From Drosophila persimilis (Eukaryota > Arthropoda > Insecta > Diptera > Drosophilidae), in contig NW_020825288.1 of assembly GCF_003286085.1 (NCBI RefSeq), positions 1,116,001-1,180,000 on the forward strand: a stretch of DNA of 64,000 nucleotides. The letters run 5' to 3'. A program made the position numbers and the translations under genes. Of this stretch, positions 51,084 through 63,518 are shown piece after piece (the stretch's first letter is position 1; the number at the start of each line of letters is the position of its first letter). Under the pieces are notes generated by a model. That model searched no databases and was not told the DNA's origin. It saw only the letters and a program-made list of their open reading frames with translations.

Positions 51084-52868
51084 CGTACAATTCATTTTCC
51101 CAAAACCCGTTCTGCGCGTCTCCTGATTTTCCCAGCCACTTCAGGACCCATCCTCAGTTCTCGTCGTCATTCTGTGCAATCAAAACAACAATTAATTCGC
51201 TTACTTCTCGGGGAAGTGCTACGGGAAGATACGGGAAGGACACCAACCCCCGGGACGCAATTGTCTGTCCGTAATGTGAAATGTATCTGACGGCGGGCAT
51301 CGCTAATTTCCTCCGTGCTGCAAATTTGTCACTGCATTGCGAGGAGGGTTGAGCCACGAACTTGGACACAGGACAGAGCACACGGGGCCTGGGCCTGGGC
51401 CTGGGCCATGGCCTTCCATCAATTCTCAGGCTAGTCGAGCGTGAGGCGCATCCGCCACGTGCCCCGTTTTGGGCCGGAACGAAAGCTGACGGAACTTTTC
51501 AAGTGGTCAATGGGCTGCAATTAAAATTCTCATTAGAATGCATGATGTCTTACTCAGTCCGAGTCAGAGTCAGAGTCAGTGAGGTACAGTGAGGCACAGT
51601 CCGCTGCTGATTCCGATTCTGATTCGGCGATTCCCCGTCTGGCCAGGAAGCACCAGCCCTCTCCTGAAGGAAGGAAACCACCGAAAACGCACAAGTAAAA
51701 CACAACATTGAGAGGAAAATGTGTCTGGAGACGAAGATGCGTGGTCGGAGGAGTCAGAGTCTTGTCTGGCGGTGGAGCAGGGCGTCCTGGTGTCCTGGCG
51801 CCGGCCTGGCGGGCGCCAAAAAGCAGAGGTAAAAACAGGAGTAAATGCGTGCCATGATTATAGTGATGACGACTTCTGCCAGCCACCAGCCACCAACCAC
51901 CCCAAGGAGACGCAGGCAAGGCGGACGTTGCTGCAGAGACCAAAGACCAGAGAGTAGAGAAGAGCAGACAAGAGCAGAGACGATGATGTTTCATCTTTTC
52001 CACATGAAAACTCACGTAACAAAAATTATGATAATCATAACTTTTTTCCTTTCTCCTGCTGGATACCCCATGGCCCCATCCTCGGTGGCTCTTTGTTTTG
52101 CTAGCCACTGGACATAGGACAGAGGCAGAAAAGGTATCCCATGGCCCATGGTCCATGGTCTGGCGTCTAGTTTTTGCTTCTCCCGTGCTGTCTGCTCTAT
52201 TTTTATTAAGTCTTTGCATATAAATCAATGTTGCCCGATATGCAGAAGAGCAGACGAGCAGAAGAGCAGAAGAGCAGAAAAAGGTATAAAAGATTTATGG
52301 CGTTTCTCTAGACGGGGGACGAGCGGAGCGGAGCAGCGCCCGTTTAAATATTGTTTAACATAATTTCGTGCAAAAGTTTCGAGAGATGACTGCGAAACTC
52401 TTCTCGAGAGATACATAGATACAGATGCTCTTTGGCTGAGTGTACTCCCACTCGCTTTTCGGGGGGCGCCCAGATAAATAAATAAACAAAAGTGGCCATA
52501 AATCCATCCAATTGCATCAAAGATCTTTTCAACAAAAGACGTCGCCCGAGATGTGGGAGATTTATGGCACTGCCACAAGTCTAATTACAACTGAAGTTTG
52601 TCGAATCGGGAGCCGAGGGCGTGCAACAAGTGTGGGAAATCGAGGGAGTGCTCTGCAGCAGCTGTTTTCCCAGAAAATGCCAGGAAAATCTTCTACGCTT
52701 CCATCCAGTCCACATGTGAGCACCAGCTGGCTGTCAAGCAGAAGTCACCCCCGATCCCCGATCCCCAATCGCCGATCGAGTGGCGAAGAGTGGAAATGTT
52801 TAGCTTTTTATGCTGCCGAAAACTGTTACAGACTAGAATCAAGAGACGAAGATTGAGGATAAATCCAG
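51084..52868. other. Convergent spacer between serpin and kinases
   Basis: No gene is supported. The 224-codon minus frame at 51554-52228 begins in repeated GAGTCA/GATTCC DNA and has no domain. Contents: GGGCCT repeats near 51388-51408; GTCAGA repeats near 51559-51580; AGCAGA repeats 52245-52280; TATAAAAG at 52285-52292; and three GCCATAAA-type octamers at 52294, 52495 and 52561. Confidence 0.5.
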
Positions 52869-54122
52869 CTAGAAGTCCGCAAAAATCTCCTCGTGACGCA
52901 TGTTCTTGGCCTTGGATCGCGGCTTTTCGTTGATCTTGTCAAAGTGGGTCGTGTCCTCGGAGTTGGCCAGGTTGGGCACATATGGGGCATGCACCGTCTG
53001 ATTGAGCAGCGGTATCCATTCGACATCCTTGAACCACTCGTGCTCCTTGATGTCCTTATTGCCGTTGATCAAGTTACCATATCTACAGGATTTGGCGGGG
53101 ATTAGAAAACACTTTCATTGGCTATGGCTTGGCCTACCTCTTGGACAGATCCACCTGCAGAAGATGGTCCACCAGGTGCCGCAGGGATCCACTGAAGTAC
53201 GAGGGCATCTTGTAGTCCGCCTCGCAGATCTTGTTGTACATCGCCATCACGTCGCGGTTGTGCGCGGAGAAGGGCGAGCTCCCTGCCACAAACTCAAAGA
53301 TGAGCACCCCGAAGGCCCACCAGTCCACGCTGGTGCCGTACGGCTTCGACTGGATGATCTCCGGCGGCAGGTACTCGGGCGTTCCGCACAGTGTCATCGT
53401 TCGGGTCTCCACCTTCTACACAAAAGGGAATTTTTGGTCACACCAAACCATGTGTTTTTGTTGATACAAACCTTGGCAAACCCAAAGTCCGTCACCTTCA
53501 GATAGCCATTCTTGTCGATCATGATGTTCTCGGGCTTGAGGTCCCGGTAGAGCAGGCTGCAGTGGTGGAGGTACTCCAAGGCGAGGAAGACCTGTGCCGC
53601 ATAGAAGCGGGCCTGCTTCTCGGTGAACTTGCGAACCCTGAAAGGCGGATACAGGATTCAAGATGTTCTCCATGTAGTACGGGAGAAACCAGAGCGAGCG
53701 AGGACTCACTTGCGGTGGTAGGAGAAGAGCTCGCCGCCGGCGATGAGCGGCAGGATGAGGTACAAGCTGTCGAAGTCCTTGAACGAGGCGATCAGGTAGA
53801 CCGTGTTGGGGAAGTGGATGGAGCGCAGGACGTTCTTCTCGCTCATCACGTGCATCACCTGCTTGGTCTTGACAATCTGGTCCTTGCTCAGCTGCTTGGA
53901 GGCAAAGTACTGGCCGGACTCCCTCTCCCGCACCAGCTGCACCTTCCCGAAGGAGCCCGCCCCCAGAGTGGACTTGACCTCGAAGGTGTCGAGGCCCGTT
54001 CCGGGCGACGGGACGTTTTGCGCGAACTTCTTGTTGAAGTCCTCCCGCAGCTTGTCCAGGATCAGGAGATAGTCCGTCTTGGGGCTGAAGTGCATGGGCG
54101 TTTCGCCAGGAGGAGGACCCAT
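52869..54122 (-). CDS. PKA catalytic-like Ser/Thr kinase, downstream copy
   Basis: Four exons: 54122-53710, 53637-53472, 53415-53138, 53082-52869. All joins are in frame and give 356 aa, close to PKA-C. Visible: Gly loop LGAGSFGKV (53-61), ATP lysine K76, alpha-C E95, catalytic YRDLKPEN (D170), DFG D188, activation-loop T201 in [12 protein letters not shown], and the C-terminal hydrophobic motif FADF. PKA-C uses these to phosphorylate RRxS/T sites. The residue matching PKA Trp196, which contacts regulatory subunits, is M200, and the APE motif reads PPE. MG at the N-terminus is followed by prolines and is a poor myristoylation site. It is probably the orthologue of D. melanogaster CG12069, inferred from position and length. 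The ATG lies 140 bp past the stop of the upstream kinase. Confidence 0.92.
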
Positions 54123-54262
54123 CTTTCCGTTTTATTCGAATTTAGAATTTTGTAGATTCAAAAGTTCCCAAAAGGCACGCTTCCGGATCGGAACTTATTT
54201 ATATTCGATAAATCTCAGACACTATAAACTAACTGACAAAAAAGGAACATCCACAACAGATC
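54123..54262 (-). promoter_or_regulatory. 140-bp spacer between the tandem kinase genes
   Basis: This spacer must hold both the 3' end of the upstream kinase and the promoter and leader of the downstream one. On the minus strand the only canonical AATAAA (54131-54136) lies 9 bp before the downstream ATG; a TATAAA variant is at about 54198-54203. No initiator match was seen. Confidence 0.5.
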
Positions 54263-55595
54263 CTAGAAATCCATAAACAACTCCGGATGCCGATTGATCC
54301 TAGACTTGAGCTTGGCCTTGCTCTCGAAGTGGTCGAAGTGCGAGAGGTCCTCGATGTTGGTAACGGTCGGAATATAGGGCGGCGTAACCTGCTGGTTCAG
54401 CACCGCGAACCAGTCGACGCCCTGGAACCACGGGTGGGTCTTGATGTCCGCGGGCCCGTCCGGGGAGTTGCCTAGGCTGAAAGAACACCTTTCACAGCTG
54501 TCGAATGAGATGCCGACGCTGTGGCAGGCTCCTCGCACTTACCGCTTGGACGTGTCCACCTGCATGAGTGCCTCCACAAGTGTCTTCAGGTGGGCGCTAA
54601 AGTAATTGGGAATGCGGAACTCCCCGAGGCAGATCTTCGAGTACATCAGAATGACGTCCCGGTTGTGGGAGGCGAACGGCGAGCGGCCGGACACGAACTC
54701 AAAGAGCAGGATGCCGAAGGCCCACCAGTCCACGGACTTGTTGTACGGCTTCAGCTGAATGATCTCCGGGGCCAGGTACTCGGGAGTGCCGCACAGGGTG
54801 GTGGTGCGTCCCTCCACGCGCTAAAAACAGATCGATTGAGAGGTAGAAATATAGTCCTAGCTAGTACTGGCACTGGTACTGGTACCTTCGTGAAGCCAAA
54901 GTCCGTGAGCTTGATGTATCCGTTCACGTCCAGGAGGATATTCTCGGGCTTCAGGTCGCGGTACATGAGATTCATGTAGTGCATGTACTCGAGGGCCAGC
55001 ACCACCTGGGAGGCATAGAATCGGGACTGCTTCTCGCTGAACTTCCGCATTCTTGGCCATCGTTAGGTGCTGGGAATAAAGGACTCAGAGCTCGACCCAC
55101 AGGCAGCTGGGAATACTCACTTGCGGTGGTAGGAGAAGAGCTCGCCGCCGTTGACGAAGGGCAGGATGAGATAGAGGTAGTCAAAGTCCTTGGAGGAGTC
55201 AATCAGGTGGATGAGGAAGGGGAATCGGGTGGCGCTCAAGACCGTCTTCTCGTTGTGAACATGATTGACCTGCTTCAGCCGCACCAGATCCTCCTTGCTC
55301 ATCATCTTGGCGGCATAGTAGTTCTTGCCCCCCTTCTCTCTGACAAGGAGCTGTGGGTGGTTGATGGTCAAGGGATTAGTCTCGGGGAGTGAGAGGGGAT
55401 CGTCAGGACTTTCTGAGGACGCACCACAGTGCCGAAGCTGCCATTCCCGAGGACCGCTCGCTGCACGTAGTTCTCCAGATTGGTGTAGGGGGACTTCGTC
55501 TGCTTGTTCCAGCGCTCATTGAAGTCCTTGCTCATCGCGTCGAGGATGGTGTTGTAGTCTTCCTTGTTGTTGAACTGAAACTGCTGCTGGCTCAT
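54263..55595 (-). CDS. Pka-C2: PKA catalytic-like Ser/Thr kinase (probable Pka-C2)
   Basis: Five exons: 55595-55425, 55350-55121, 55051-54886, 54820-54543, 54476-54263. They give 352 aa. Residues fall on near-standard PKA numbering: K72, E91, YRDLKPEN with D166, D184 in DFGFTK, T197 in [16 protein letters not shown], and the C-terminal FMDF. The kinase domain therefore looks active. The usual Trp196 is Thr. The N-terminus MSQQQF lacks a myristoylation glycine. Exon 3 uses an acceptor CCAAG with a weak pyrimidine tract; the better-looking CCCAG 18 bp upstream would bring in a stop. The ATG at 55595 was chosen over 55688 because the extension is hydrophobic and unlike the family. An intron after residue 57 is absent from the downstream copy; the other introns are at identical places. 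Assignment to Pka-C2 rests on similarity and neighbourhood. Confidence 0.9.
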
Positions 55596-58500
55596 AATCA
55601 CGCATCTTAGAAGCCAGATATAGGCGAGGACCAAGAATGTAGGGACGTATGGGGATCCGATTTGGAACGAACGAAAGAGTGCAACCAATGACTGCGTGAC
55701 GAACGGAAGAGGCAGAGTAGCAGCTCGACAAATTGAGAATTTGGAATTTCATTAATTTTCTGGTTTTCAGTGACAACTGAGTCGAAGCCCGTCAAAGTTG
55801 TTCTCTGTTTAGCTCTCCGCTCCTCCCAAGGAGTTTCAATTAGCCAGAAGGACATTCCTCAAAGCAGACCTCAAGGTATGACAAATTTACCTCACTCTCT
55901 AGTCCCCCAGAGAGAGAGAGAGCGAGAGAGAGCGAGAGAAAGGCTGAGAAATGGTCATTTCCTGTGAGTCTGGAACTGAGTCTACACGCAAACACACATG
56001 CACACATACGCACATGAGTGTGTGTCCTGTGCCGACTTCTTGGCATGTCCTGGTGCTCCTGCTTCGCTTCTGGGTCTCTGCAAAAGTAAGAAAAATTGCA
56101 AAACGTCCACTTGATAAATGATGCTAACCAAGATTACATAAGTTGGTAATTTTCTAGTACATTTATTTCTACATGTCAGCCAGTCGGAGGACTCAGGGCC
56201 CAACCACATCGAGGACTTCCTCCTGCCCGACGCTGGAGGTTGGATGTTGATGTTGATGGACATGTGAGTGTGTGGCTCTTTTTGGGCTTCGAATAGTTGT
56301 AGGCCTATCCCGGAAGCTCCGTTTGTGGGCTGCTGGCTGCTGGCTTTTAAGGTAAACTGTCGACCGAGCCGTTTATTGGCCATTTCTCCGGCCTGTGGCC
56401 AGGCTGTTGTCCCACCTAAATTGACAATTAATCATTATCCTACGGATTGCCAGGGCGGTGACATTGACATCCATTCCTCCAGTGGCATGTGAAAATGGCT
56501 TTCTAAATATGTTGCGGCCTCTGCGGTGCGGCCTAATGCCCTGGCATTTATTCTGGAGAACTCTTCATTATTGATTGCCGTCAAAGGGATACCCAACCCC
56601 TTTTCGGTATGGGGGGATTGCAATTCACTTTCATCCCGAAATTGAAATGCTGGAGGAGTGCCAGTGGCTCTAAGTAGGCCACAAGTTATCCTCGACTAAG
56701 ACTCTGATTTCTAGGATTTTAATTCGCTTAAAATAATACAAATCGTCACGTACTTAGCATAAGACATGTGTCGTCTCCGCTTTCACTTGCACTGCGATGG
56801 AGTCGTGCAAAAACTAAACAATTTCACTTAGTCCCCGGCCCAAATCGCAGTCCCTGTCCAGATCTTGGCTCATTTAACTCCCGGGCTCCACAGCAGCTGC
56901 CTCAAAGATAAACTCCAGTTGGCTAAGATATGTTAACGACTGCAATAAATAAGCGGATAATATCTGAGAGAGGCTCCTTCCATAAATACACATATCCTGC
57001 GACTCTGCCTCATCTTCCATCTTCCAGATGGGGTTCGCGCTACCCGCTAAGCGGGCCAAGAGCAGATTAAGTCGTACGCACACGTTTCTGGGCCGTTTCT
57101 TTTGGCCACACTTAAAATTCATTTGTTGTCTGAAGCAACTGGAGGACTCACTCTCACTCACGACATCTCCATCTCCATCTCCGTCCTCAGAAGTTATGCA
57201 AAGTAATTGACGCCTCGATGAACTGTTGACACACATGGCATTTGTCTTTCGCTTCGTTTCGGCCTGGCCTGGCTAATATTTGGCTTAGTTATCAGAGGCC
57301 ATTTTTTGGGGGCTTAAGTAGGTGAATGTCCCTCGAAGGAATGGCCAAATTCAATTATGCTGAAAGGTTTCTATCCGCCCATCTATGTACCCATCCACCC
57401 TTCCATCCATCCATCCACTTCTCCTCCTGCAGGACAGCTGTAGTCCTGGCTGTAGGCTGTTCCTGTGGGCTGTGGGCTATCCTCAGCCATTAGCGCTAAT
57501 CTCTGCACAATCGGGAATAAATCATGGCACGAGTATGGCACGGCCCTAGGTTCAGAGTATGCCCCGGAAAATGCATTCCATTCACAGTTCAGCGGGCAGC
57601 AACAATGTCTCCGTGTCCGCCTCAACAACGACAGCAGCCAACAGCCAACAGCCAACATCCTTTGCAACGCGCGTGTGTCTGTGTGTTGTGTGTCCTATGT
57701 CCTGTGCCCTGTGTCCTGTGCAAAAGGTGTAACTAATCCGCATGCCATGTGACTTTTGTCATGCGCCGATGTCACTCATTCACCCGACACCCGATACCCC
57801 GATACTCCGATACCCCGCCGATTACCCGATGCCCAATGCCCAATGCTCAATGCCCGAACCCTTTGCCAAATGCCAAAGGTTTTCCACTCAATTCCACCCC
57901 AAAAGCAAAAGCATTTCGGCTTTCCACCTTCAATCAACGATTGCGCTCGTTATTGTTGTTCATTGTGGAATTGTGGAATTGTGAATGGTGTGTCGCTTGT
58001 AATCCGTTGATTTGGCTCTGCGTCCTGGGGTCCTGGGGTACCGGAGTCCTGCAGGAAGCTCTGCGGGTGGGCCTGACATTTTGCAGTCGACTGCCTTCAT
58101 CGATGCATGGTTGAGGTGTAATCATAATTTCCCCTTCTCTTGGAGCCCCAAATGGAGCACCTTTCCAGGGGCCACAGCCATACATAAATCAAAAGAGAGA
58201 ACTATTGACACGGCGAACGGGTTGTGGGCCATAAATCAACGGGAGAGCGTGATCTGTAGTCCTAGACATCAGGTTCTAAACAAATTGCCCCGTACCCCCA
58301 GATGCCCGTATGCAGCACTCTCTCTATTCTCTATTCTATCCGTAAAATGCGTTGGCAAATAATGAAACAATGGCGGGGGGGAGGGAAACAATTGTTAGAG
58401 TTATACAAAAACATTTCGCCATTTTGCCATAAATAAACAGAAACAGAAACAGAATCAGGAGCAGGTTCCGTTGGTTCCGCTGGTTCCATCCGCTGGTTTA

Positions 58501-59580
58501 GGGCACATTTCCTATTCACAGAATGGCCAGAATGCAGAAAATACACAAAATGTTCTACATTTTATTGAAATTCAATTAAAGTCGTATTTCAATAATTGGT
58601 CACGCATGGTGAACGCTTCCTAAATGCCGCTTCGATCTACAATTTATGAGTTTTCAGTGGCGCTTTTTTCCATTTTAGCATTTTCCATTTCCAATTTCGG
58701 GGCAATTGAAATGCTGCCACTTGGACATAGTGAGTCCTTTGTCCTTTGTCCTGGCTGCTGGCCGGAAATTGTTGCAAAATTTGCTCGTTCCCATTTCCAG
58801 ATACTCTCCTTTCCGGCTACCCCACAGCCCACAGCCCCTCACCCATGGCCTCCCGTGCTGCATTAGGCTGCAAGTTCTTATCAGTCGAATGTTGGTGTGG
58901 TCGGGGGCAGGGGCAGGGGCAGGTCACCCTTGTCAACCTCTCCCTCCCTCGGCGATTCACCCCTAACGCGAGTGAGTGCCTCACGTTAAGTGTGCAACAT
59001 TTTTGCGTGATTTGTGCGAATTTCTGATAAAAGTTGTCTTGTCGGAGGGTTGCCCTCGCCCTTGGCCTCGCCAGGGGGGGTGGGTTCCCGGTTAGTTTTT
59101 GGCCTACACCACCGTCCCCTCGCACCGCTCCTGTTGTGGCTGTTTAGAGCCATAAATTCTTTTTTACTTGTCATATCTCTGGCTCTCTTCATTTAGGCAC
59201 AGATCATTAAGTTCTGCACTGCTTCTCCGCATCCTCTACCATTCCCATATCCGATCTGAGACAAGAACATGTGTCCTACTGCTCGTACTCCTTTGGACGG
59301 ATACTCCACCCGTACTCCTCTCCGCATCTAGTATTTATCAAAATGTCAATTGCTCTGCAGCCTGTCACGGCTCTTTAGCTGCCACTCGGCAGGAGAGCAT
59401 CCTCTAATTAACGAGGCGTTGATGCCACATTTCGACGGAATTATTTAGCAACGAAATCAATTTGATTCGGAGGAGTCGGTGGAGTCTTGCTCAATTTACT
59501 TTTCGAGTAGAACCAAATGAGATCTATCAAAGCATCAGCGAAAACTGTCAACGAACAGCAGGCCAAAGACACTGAAGGGG
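55596..59580. other. Gene-free right flank, part 1
   Basis: Apart from the presumed kinase promoter in the first few hundred bases, I find no gene. Tracts: GATGTT near 56240-56258; CTCCAT 57166-57184; CCATC 57395-57420; CCAACAG near 57640-57657; degenerate CCCGATAC then AATGCCC arrays 57785-57870; GGGGCA 58907-58922. GCCATAAA is at 58228, 58426 and 59149. Confidence 0.5.
55905..55942 (-). promoter_or_regulatory. GAGA-rich tract upstream of the kinase gene
   Basis: GAGAGAGAG and GAGAGAGCGAGAG runs lie about 310 bp upstream of the kinase ATG. GAGA factor binding at promoters is established in flies; its action here is inferred. A TCAGTT initiator match on the minus strand at 55775-55780 would give a leader of about 180 nt. 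Confidence 0.4.
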
Positions 59581-62500
59581 AGCTCTATAAAAGAGAGAGT
59601 TTATATGGGGAAATGATATTGAAAGAGTTGTAGCAGAAGGTGGTAAGCAGAGAGTAGAATATGAATACAAATCCCATTGAATCTTGCGGACGCAAAGAAG
59701 GGATTTCTGAGAAACCTTTATCATTAGGGATGTACAATAGTAGCACCCTATAGACCATCTTTAGAGGCCAACAACACTCACAGATCAGTCATCTTTTGGC
59801 CCAGTTTTGCGGCCAATTAAATTTGTCACTTGGGTGAATTCCAACCCCACCCCACCTCCGAGTCAATTATCACGAAACTCCAACACGCATGAACGTCATT
59901 CGAAAAGGCATTCCTTGCCAGAAGAAGAGGCATGTGGAACAAGCTGCAAATGCAACGCAAATAATCAACCTGAGGCACGATCAAAGCGACACTGACAGCG
60001 ACATCTCCTGGGTCTGGGTCTGCGCCTGGCTGGTGGCTGGTGTCCCTCGGACACGGGAACTGGGGCGGGTACGGGGGGACTACTGCATCTTTATGATCCC
60101 CTTAGATCTCTGCAGGCTGCCAGGGCACTATTTCTACACGGGAAACATTTTATTTTGACAGGCATGCGATTTGCACGCTTAATTGAGACAGGTGCACTGG
60201 GGGCGGGGCAGTGCCAGTCCCAGTCCCAGTGCCAGTGGCTGTCCCCATGGAGTGGGGGGCCACGGGAAGTGCGGCCAAGCTGCGACACATGTTCCCCAAT
60301 GGTGTCGCACAAATGCGGAGATTTATCATCGTGCCACATGCCGCATGTCGCTCTCCTCCCCTCTCCACGTGTGCTGCTGCTGCTGCGCTTTTCACGGGAA
60401 AAGCCAGCGACGCACGCCAAATGCAAAATTAACAACCTAATTAATAGTTGGCCAAGACGGAAAGGGAATGGAATGGAATGGGTCTCGCTCTGGGCCCTCA
60501 TCTCCGCCCACTCATCCCACTCGTGTCTGCTCCCCAGCGTCCCCAAGGGGCAGCTGCTCCTGCTTTTCCCGTGTGGCTGTGCCAGAAGACCTCTTGGCCC
60601 TATAAGAGTATATCGTAGTGTTGTACATATTCCATCCGAACGATGGATCTGCAAGGGTATCTATGGATATCTTCAGCGCGCCTTCCATTCTGGCCTTCCA
60701 TTCCGGCTTTTAATTGAAGAGCTCCCTCTGTCCTCCATCTTGGGGCCCGCAAATATATTGGGAGTCCGGGAACCGCAAACTAGGAGTAACTAACGGCCAG
60801 CGGGCGGCCGCTGTCAAAGTCAGCTGTTCCTTTCGAGCGTCTAAAAATGTGCAAAATTCCAAATTGACTGCCAGACTGCCCTGCCGCCCCCCCCCCCCCC
60901 CTGTCGTGCCCCTCCGAACGGGTGTGGCTCCTCCATTGAAGGCGCTTGCGGTTGGCGCTCTTCAGCGCTGGCCGGACGTTTATTGAACATTTTTACTTGT
61001 GGTTCCGTCCGGACTGCTGTTTGCTGTTTGCTGGCAGGACCAAAGCCGACGCCGGACCGGAGCCGGAGCGCACTTTTATTAATTTTTGTGAGAGAGCGCG
61101 TCTCAATTTCACGGACCGCCTTAAATGCAAATAGCTGCAAATGGGATTTTGGAGAAGGATAGCAGATGGAGAGGGAGATGGAGGGTGGGACTTCAATGAA
61201 ATTGGCCAAAAAAATGCGTTAAATGCAAATTGGATAAGATGGCTTGTGTCGTGGAGGACACGAGAGCCGTGCAGTGGCAGTGGCTGTGCATGTGGGGCTG
61301 CCAAAAGCGAGGCAGAAGATATCCTGGCGGATATCCTTGACTGAAGACGAGGCTGAGAGCGAGGCTGATTCGGAGGCTGAAGCCGAGGCTGATGCTGGAG
61401 CTACGAAACTTTAAAGTGGATTACGTTCGTAGATGTCCTCCTCCTGCGACATCATGGTGCTATCTCCTGACTGCCTGCCTGCCTGCCTGTGGCCTGTCCG
61501 CCTGCCTCATGTCCTTCGCGTGCGTTTCGCAAACATAAATCCGTGAGTTTTTGCGAGCAAAATTTATGGCGCTCGCGACACTCTCAAAAGTTTTGGCGGC
61601 ATTGTTGTATTTATGACCGCGACATGACCTGCTCACATAAATGGCCAAGTCCTGGCAGTGGAAACGGCGGTGGAAGTGGCAGTGGCAGTGGCAGTGGGAG
61701 CCGAAAGTGTTGCCTGCCTGGCGGTACGTGAGCCGCAATCTTCTGTTTCCATCCTCTGCCAAGTCCTGCGCGGAAATTGGATTTGCTGGTCCTGGATGCT
61801 GCTGGGTTCAGGGCAGGGCAGGACAGGGCCCACAGCTCTAAGCGAGTTAAGCATCGAGCATCTTAAATCTGCACGCCTGTCAATTTATTTTTGATCGAAA
61901 TTTATGTCCGCTCCCCTAATGAGCTGCTGCTGCTGCAAGCCGAAGGCAACTTCAACGGCAACGCCAACGCTACCCAGGAACATGGAAAACAGGCTCCTGT
62001 TCTTCTCTGGCACTTTGCCCCAATTCCAATTGAAGTTAATTACGTGGAACATTCACAGTTCCAAATGACGATTTACATTTGAAATGTATCCACCCTCTGG
62101 GCCAAGAAATGGACTCCAAGTCGAAGCCAAGTCGAAGCCAAGTCCAAATCCAAATCAATTCAACCGGATGCATAGCGTCGCTGGCCAGGATGTCGATTGT
62201 TGTCCGGCAGCGGGCCTGTCAGCGCCGTTTCTGCTTATGACTGCGGAATCCCATTCTGTATTCGAGCAAGTTTGGGGGTATATATCCATCCACTCCTCGA
62301 TGTGTGTTTGCCGAATGTCTCCGGGCTGAATGGTCAACGCAGAACGTAGCCATAATTATTGTTATGTTAATGGGGAAAGCGGACGAGGGCGGAGTGGGCC
62401 GTGCCTGCTTTCGGGGTTGATTGGGTATCGGCCATAAAGCCATCCAGCCATCCAGCCATCGACTTGGACATGGCCATCGCCAAATGTTGTTTGTCCATCG

Positions 62501-63518
62501 GTTTCCACGTCATCTTCCCTGTTTGCCCTGCGACTTTGCATAAAAATGGACCCCAGTCGGGGCATAGAGTGGAGTGGGTTCCGGGATTAGCTTTTGCTGG
62601 GAACTTGGACAGTAGTCTCTGATTGAATTACGGACAACATGGAGTAGCGCCACTAAGTACTCGTGCAATTCAAAATATTCCTTATGTACACATCATACTT
62701 TTTGGGGTAGCAAATGGGAGTTGAAATGAGCAATCCTGAGACAGGATTGTAATGTTTTCTATCTACATGATGGGCGAATAACCTACAAAATTGTATATAA
62801 TTCATATCTGTACATAATTCGCTTTAAATTTGTCCAAAGCAAACCCAAACTTTTGCCTATTGAAACTCAACTGAGGCGCCCGAAAGTATGCAGCCATTAA
62901 CGACACTCAACCTCGGGACTCTCAGGACACTTAATGCAAAGAAAAGGGGCGTGGCAGTCGCACTCCTTTTTTTACAACGATTCGGCACAGATCTGCCTCT
63001 GATACGAGAAGAGCACAGGCGAGGCGGGGCGGGGCGGGGCGGGGCGAGGCGTCAGCGGCATGGCATCTCATGCCTGATAGGTGTGACACATCGTGGGTGA
63101 TTGATGAAATGTTTGGCCATAAACCGAAGCCGAAAAGAGGAGGAACGAAAGGGAACTCCGCGCCACTGCTGTGGACTGCCCCACCGCCAACTAATTTCCA
63201 CATTTTTCACATTTACGAAGACAAATTGAGGTGCGAACTCGGGTCGAGGCAATAAAACTGCCGAATATCAAAACAACAAAATCTTTGCAACAGTAGTCGC
63301 TCGCTGCTCGGCCATAAAAAAAGGAGAAAGAGTTTGGAAACGAAGGGTTGGGACTGGCAGAAGGCTCCAGAGCCCTGAGTCCTGAGTCCTGAGAGTGGCA
63401 GGCATGCGAAATTCCCGAATGCCAATTGTTTCTCGATTCGCAGAAATCCGTGTAAAGAGTGAAAACAGGGCAGTTGGGTGGGAGCTCAAAGAAAGTGGTG
63501 CCGAGGGTTTGGGTCCAC
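59581..63518. other. Gene-free right flank, part 2
   Basis: No supportable gene. TATAAAAG at 59586-59593 has no initiator at the right distance. Tracts: CAGTCC near 60211-60230; C15 at 60887-60901; GAGGCT near 61350-61395; CTGC near 61470-61490; GTGGCA 61674-61702; GGGGC pentamers 63023-63046. The stretch 62640-62870 is AT-rich. TTTATGGC/GCCATAAA occurs at 61563, 62431, 63116 and 63311. Confidence 0.5.

Noticed and set aside
51554-52228. A 224-codon minus frame between serpin and kinases
   Set aside because: It starts in GAGTCA/GATTCC repeats, has no family similarity that I recognise, and lacks splice or promoter support.
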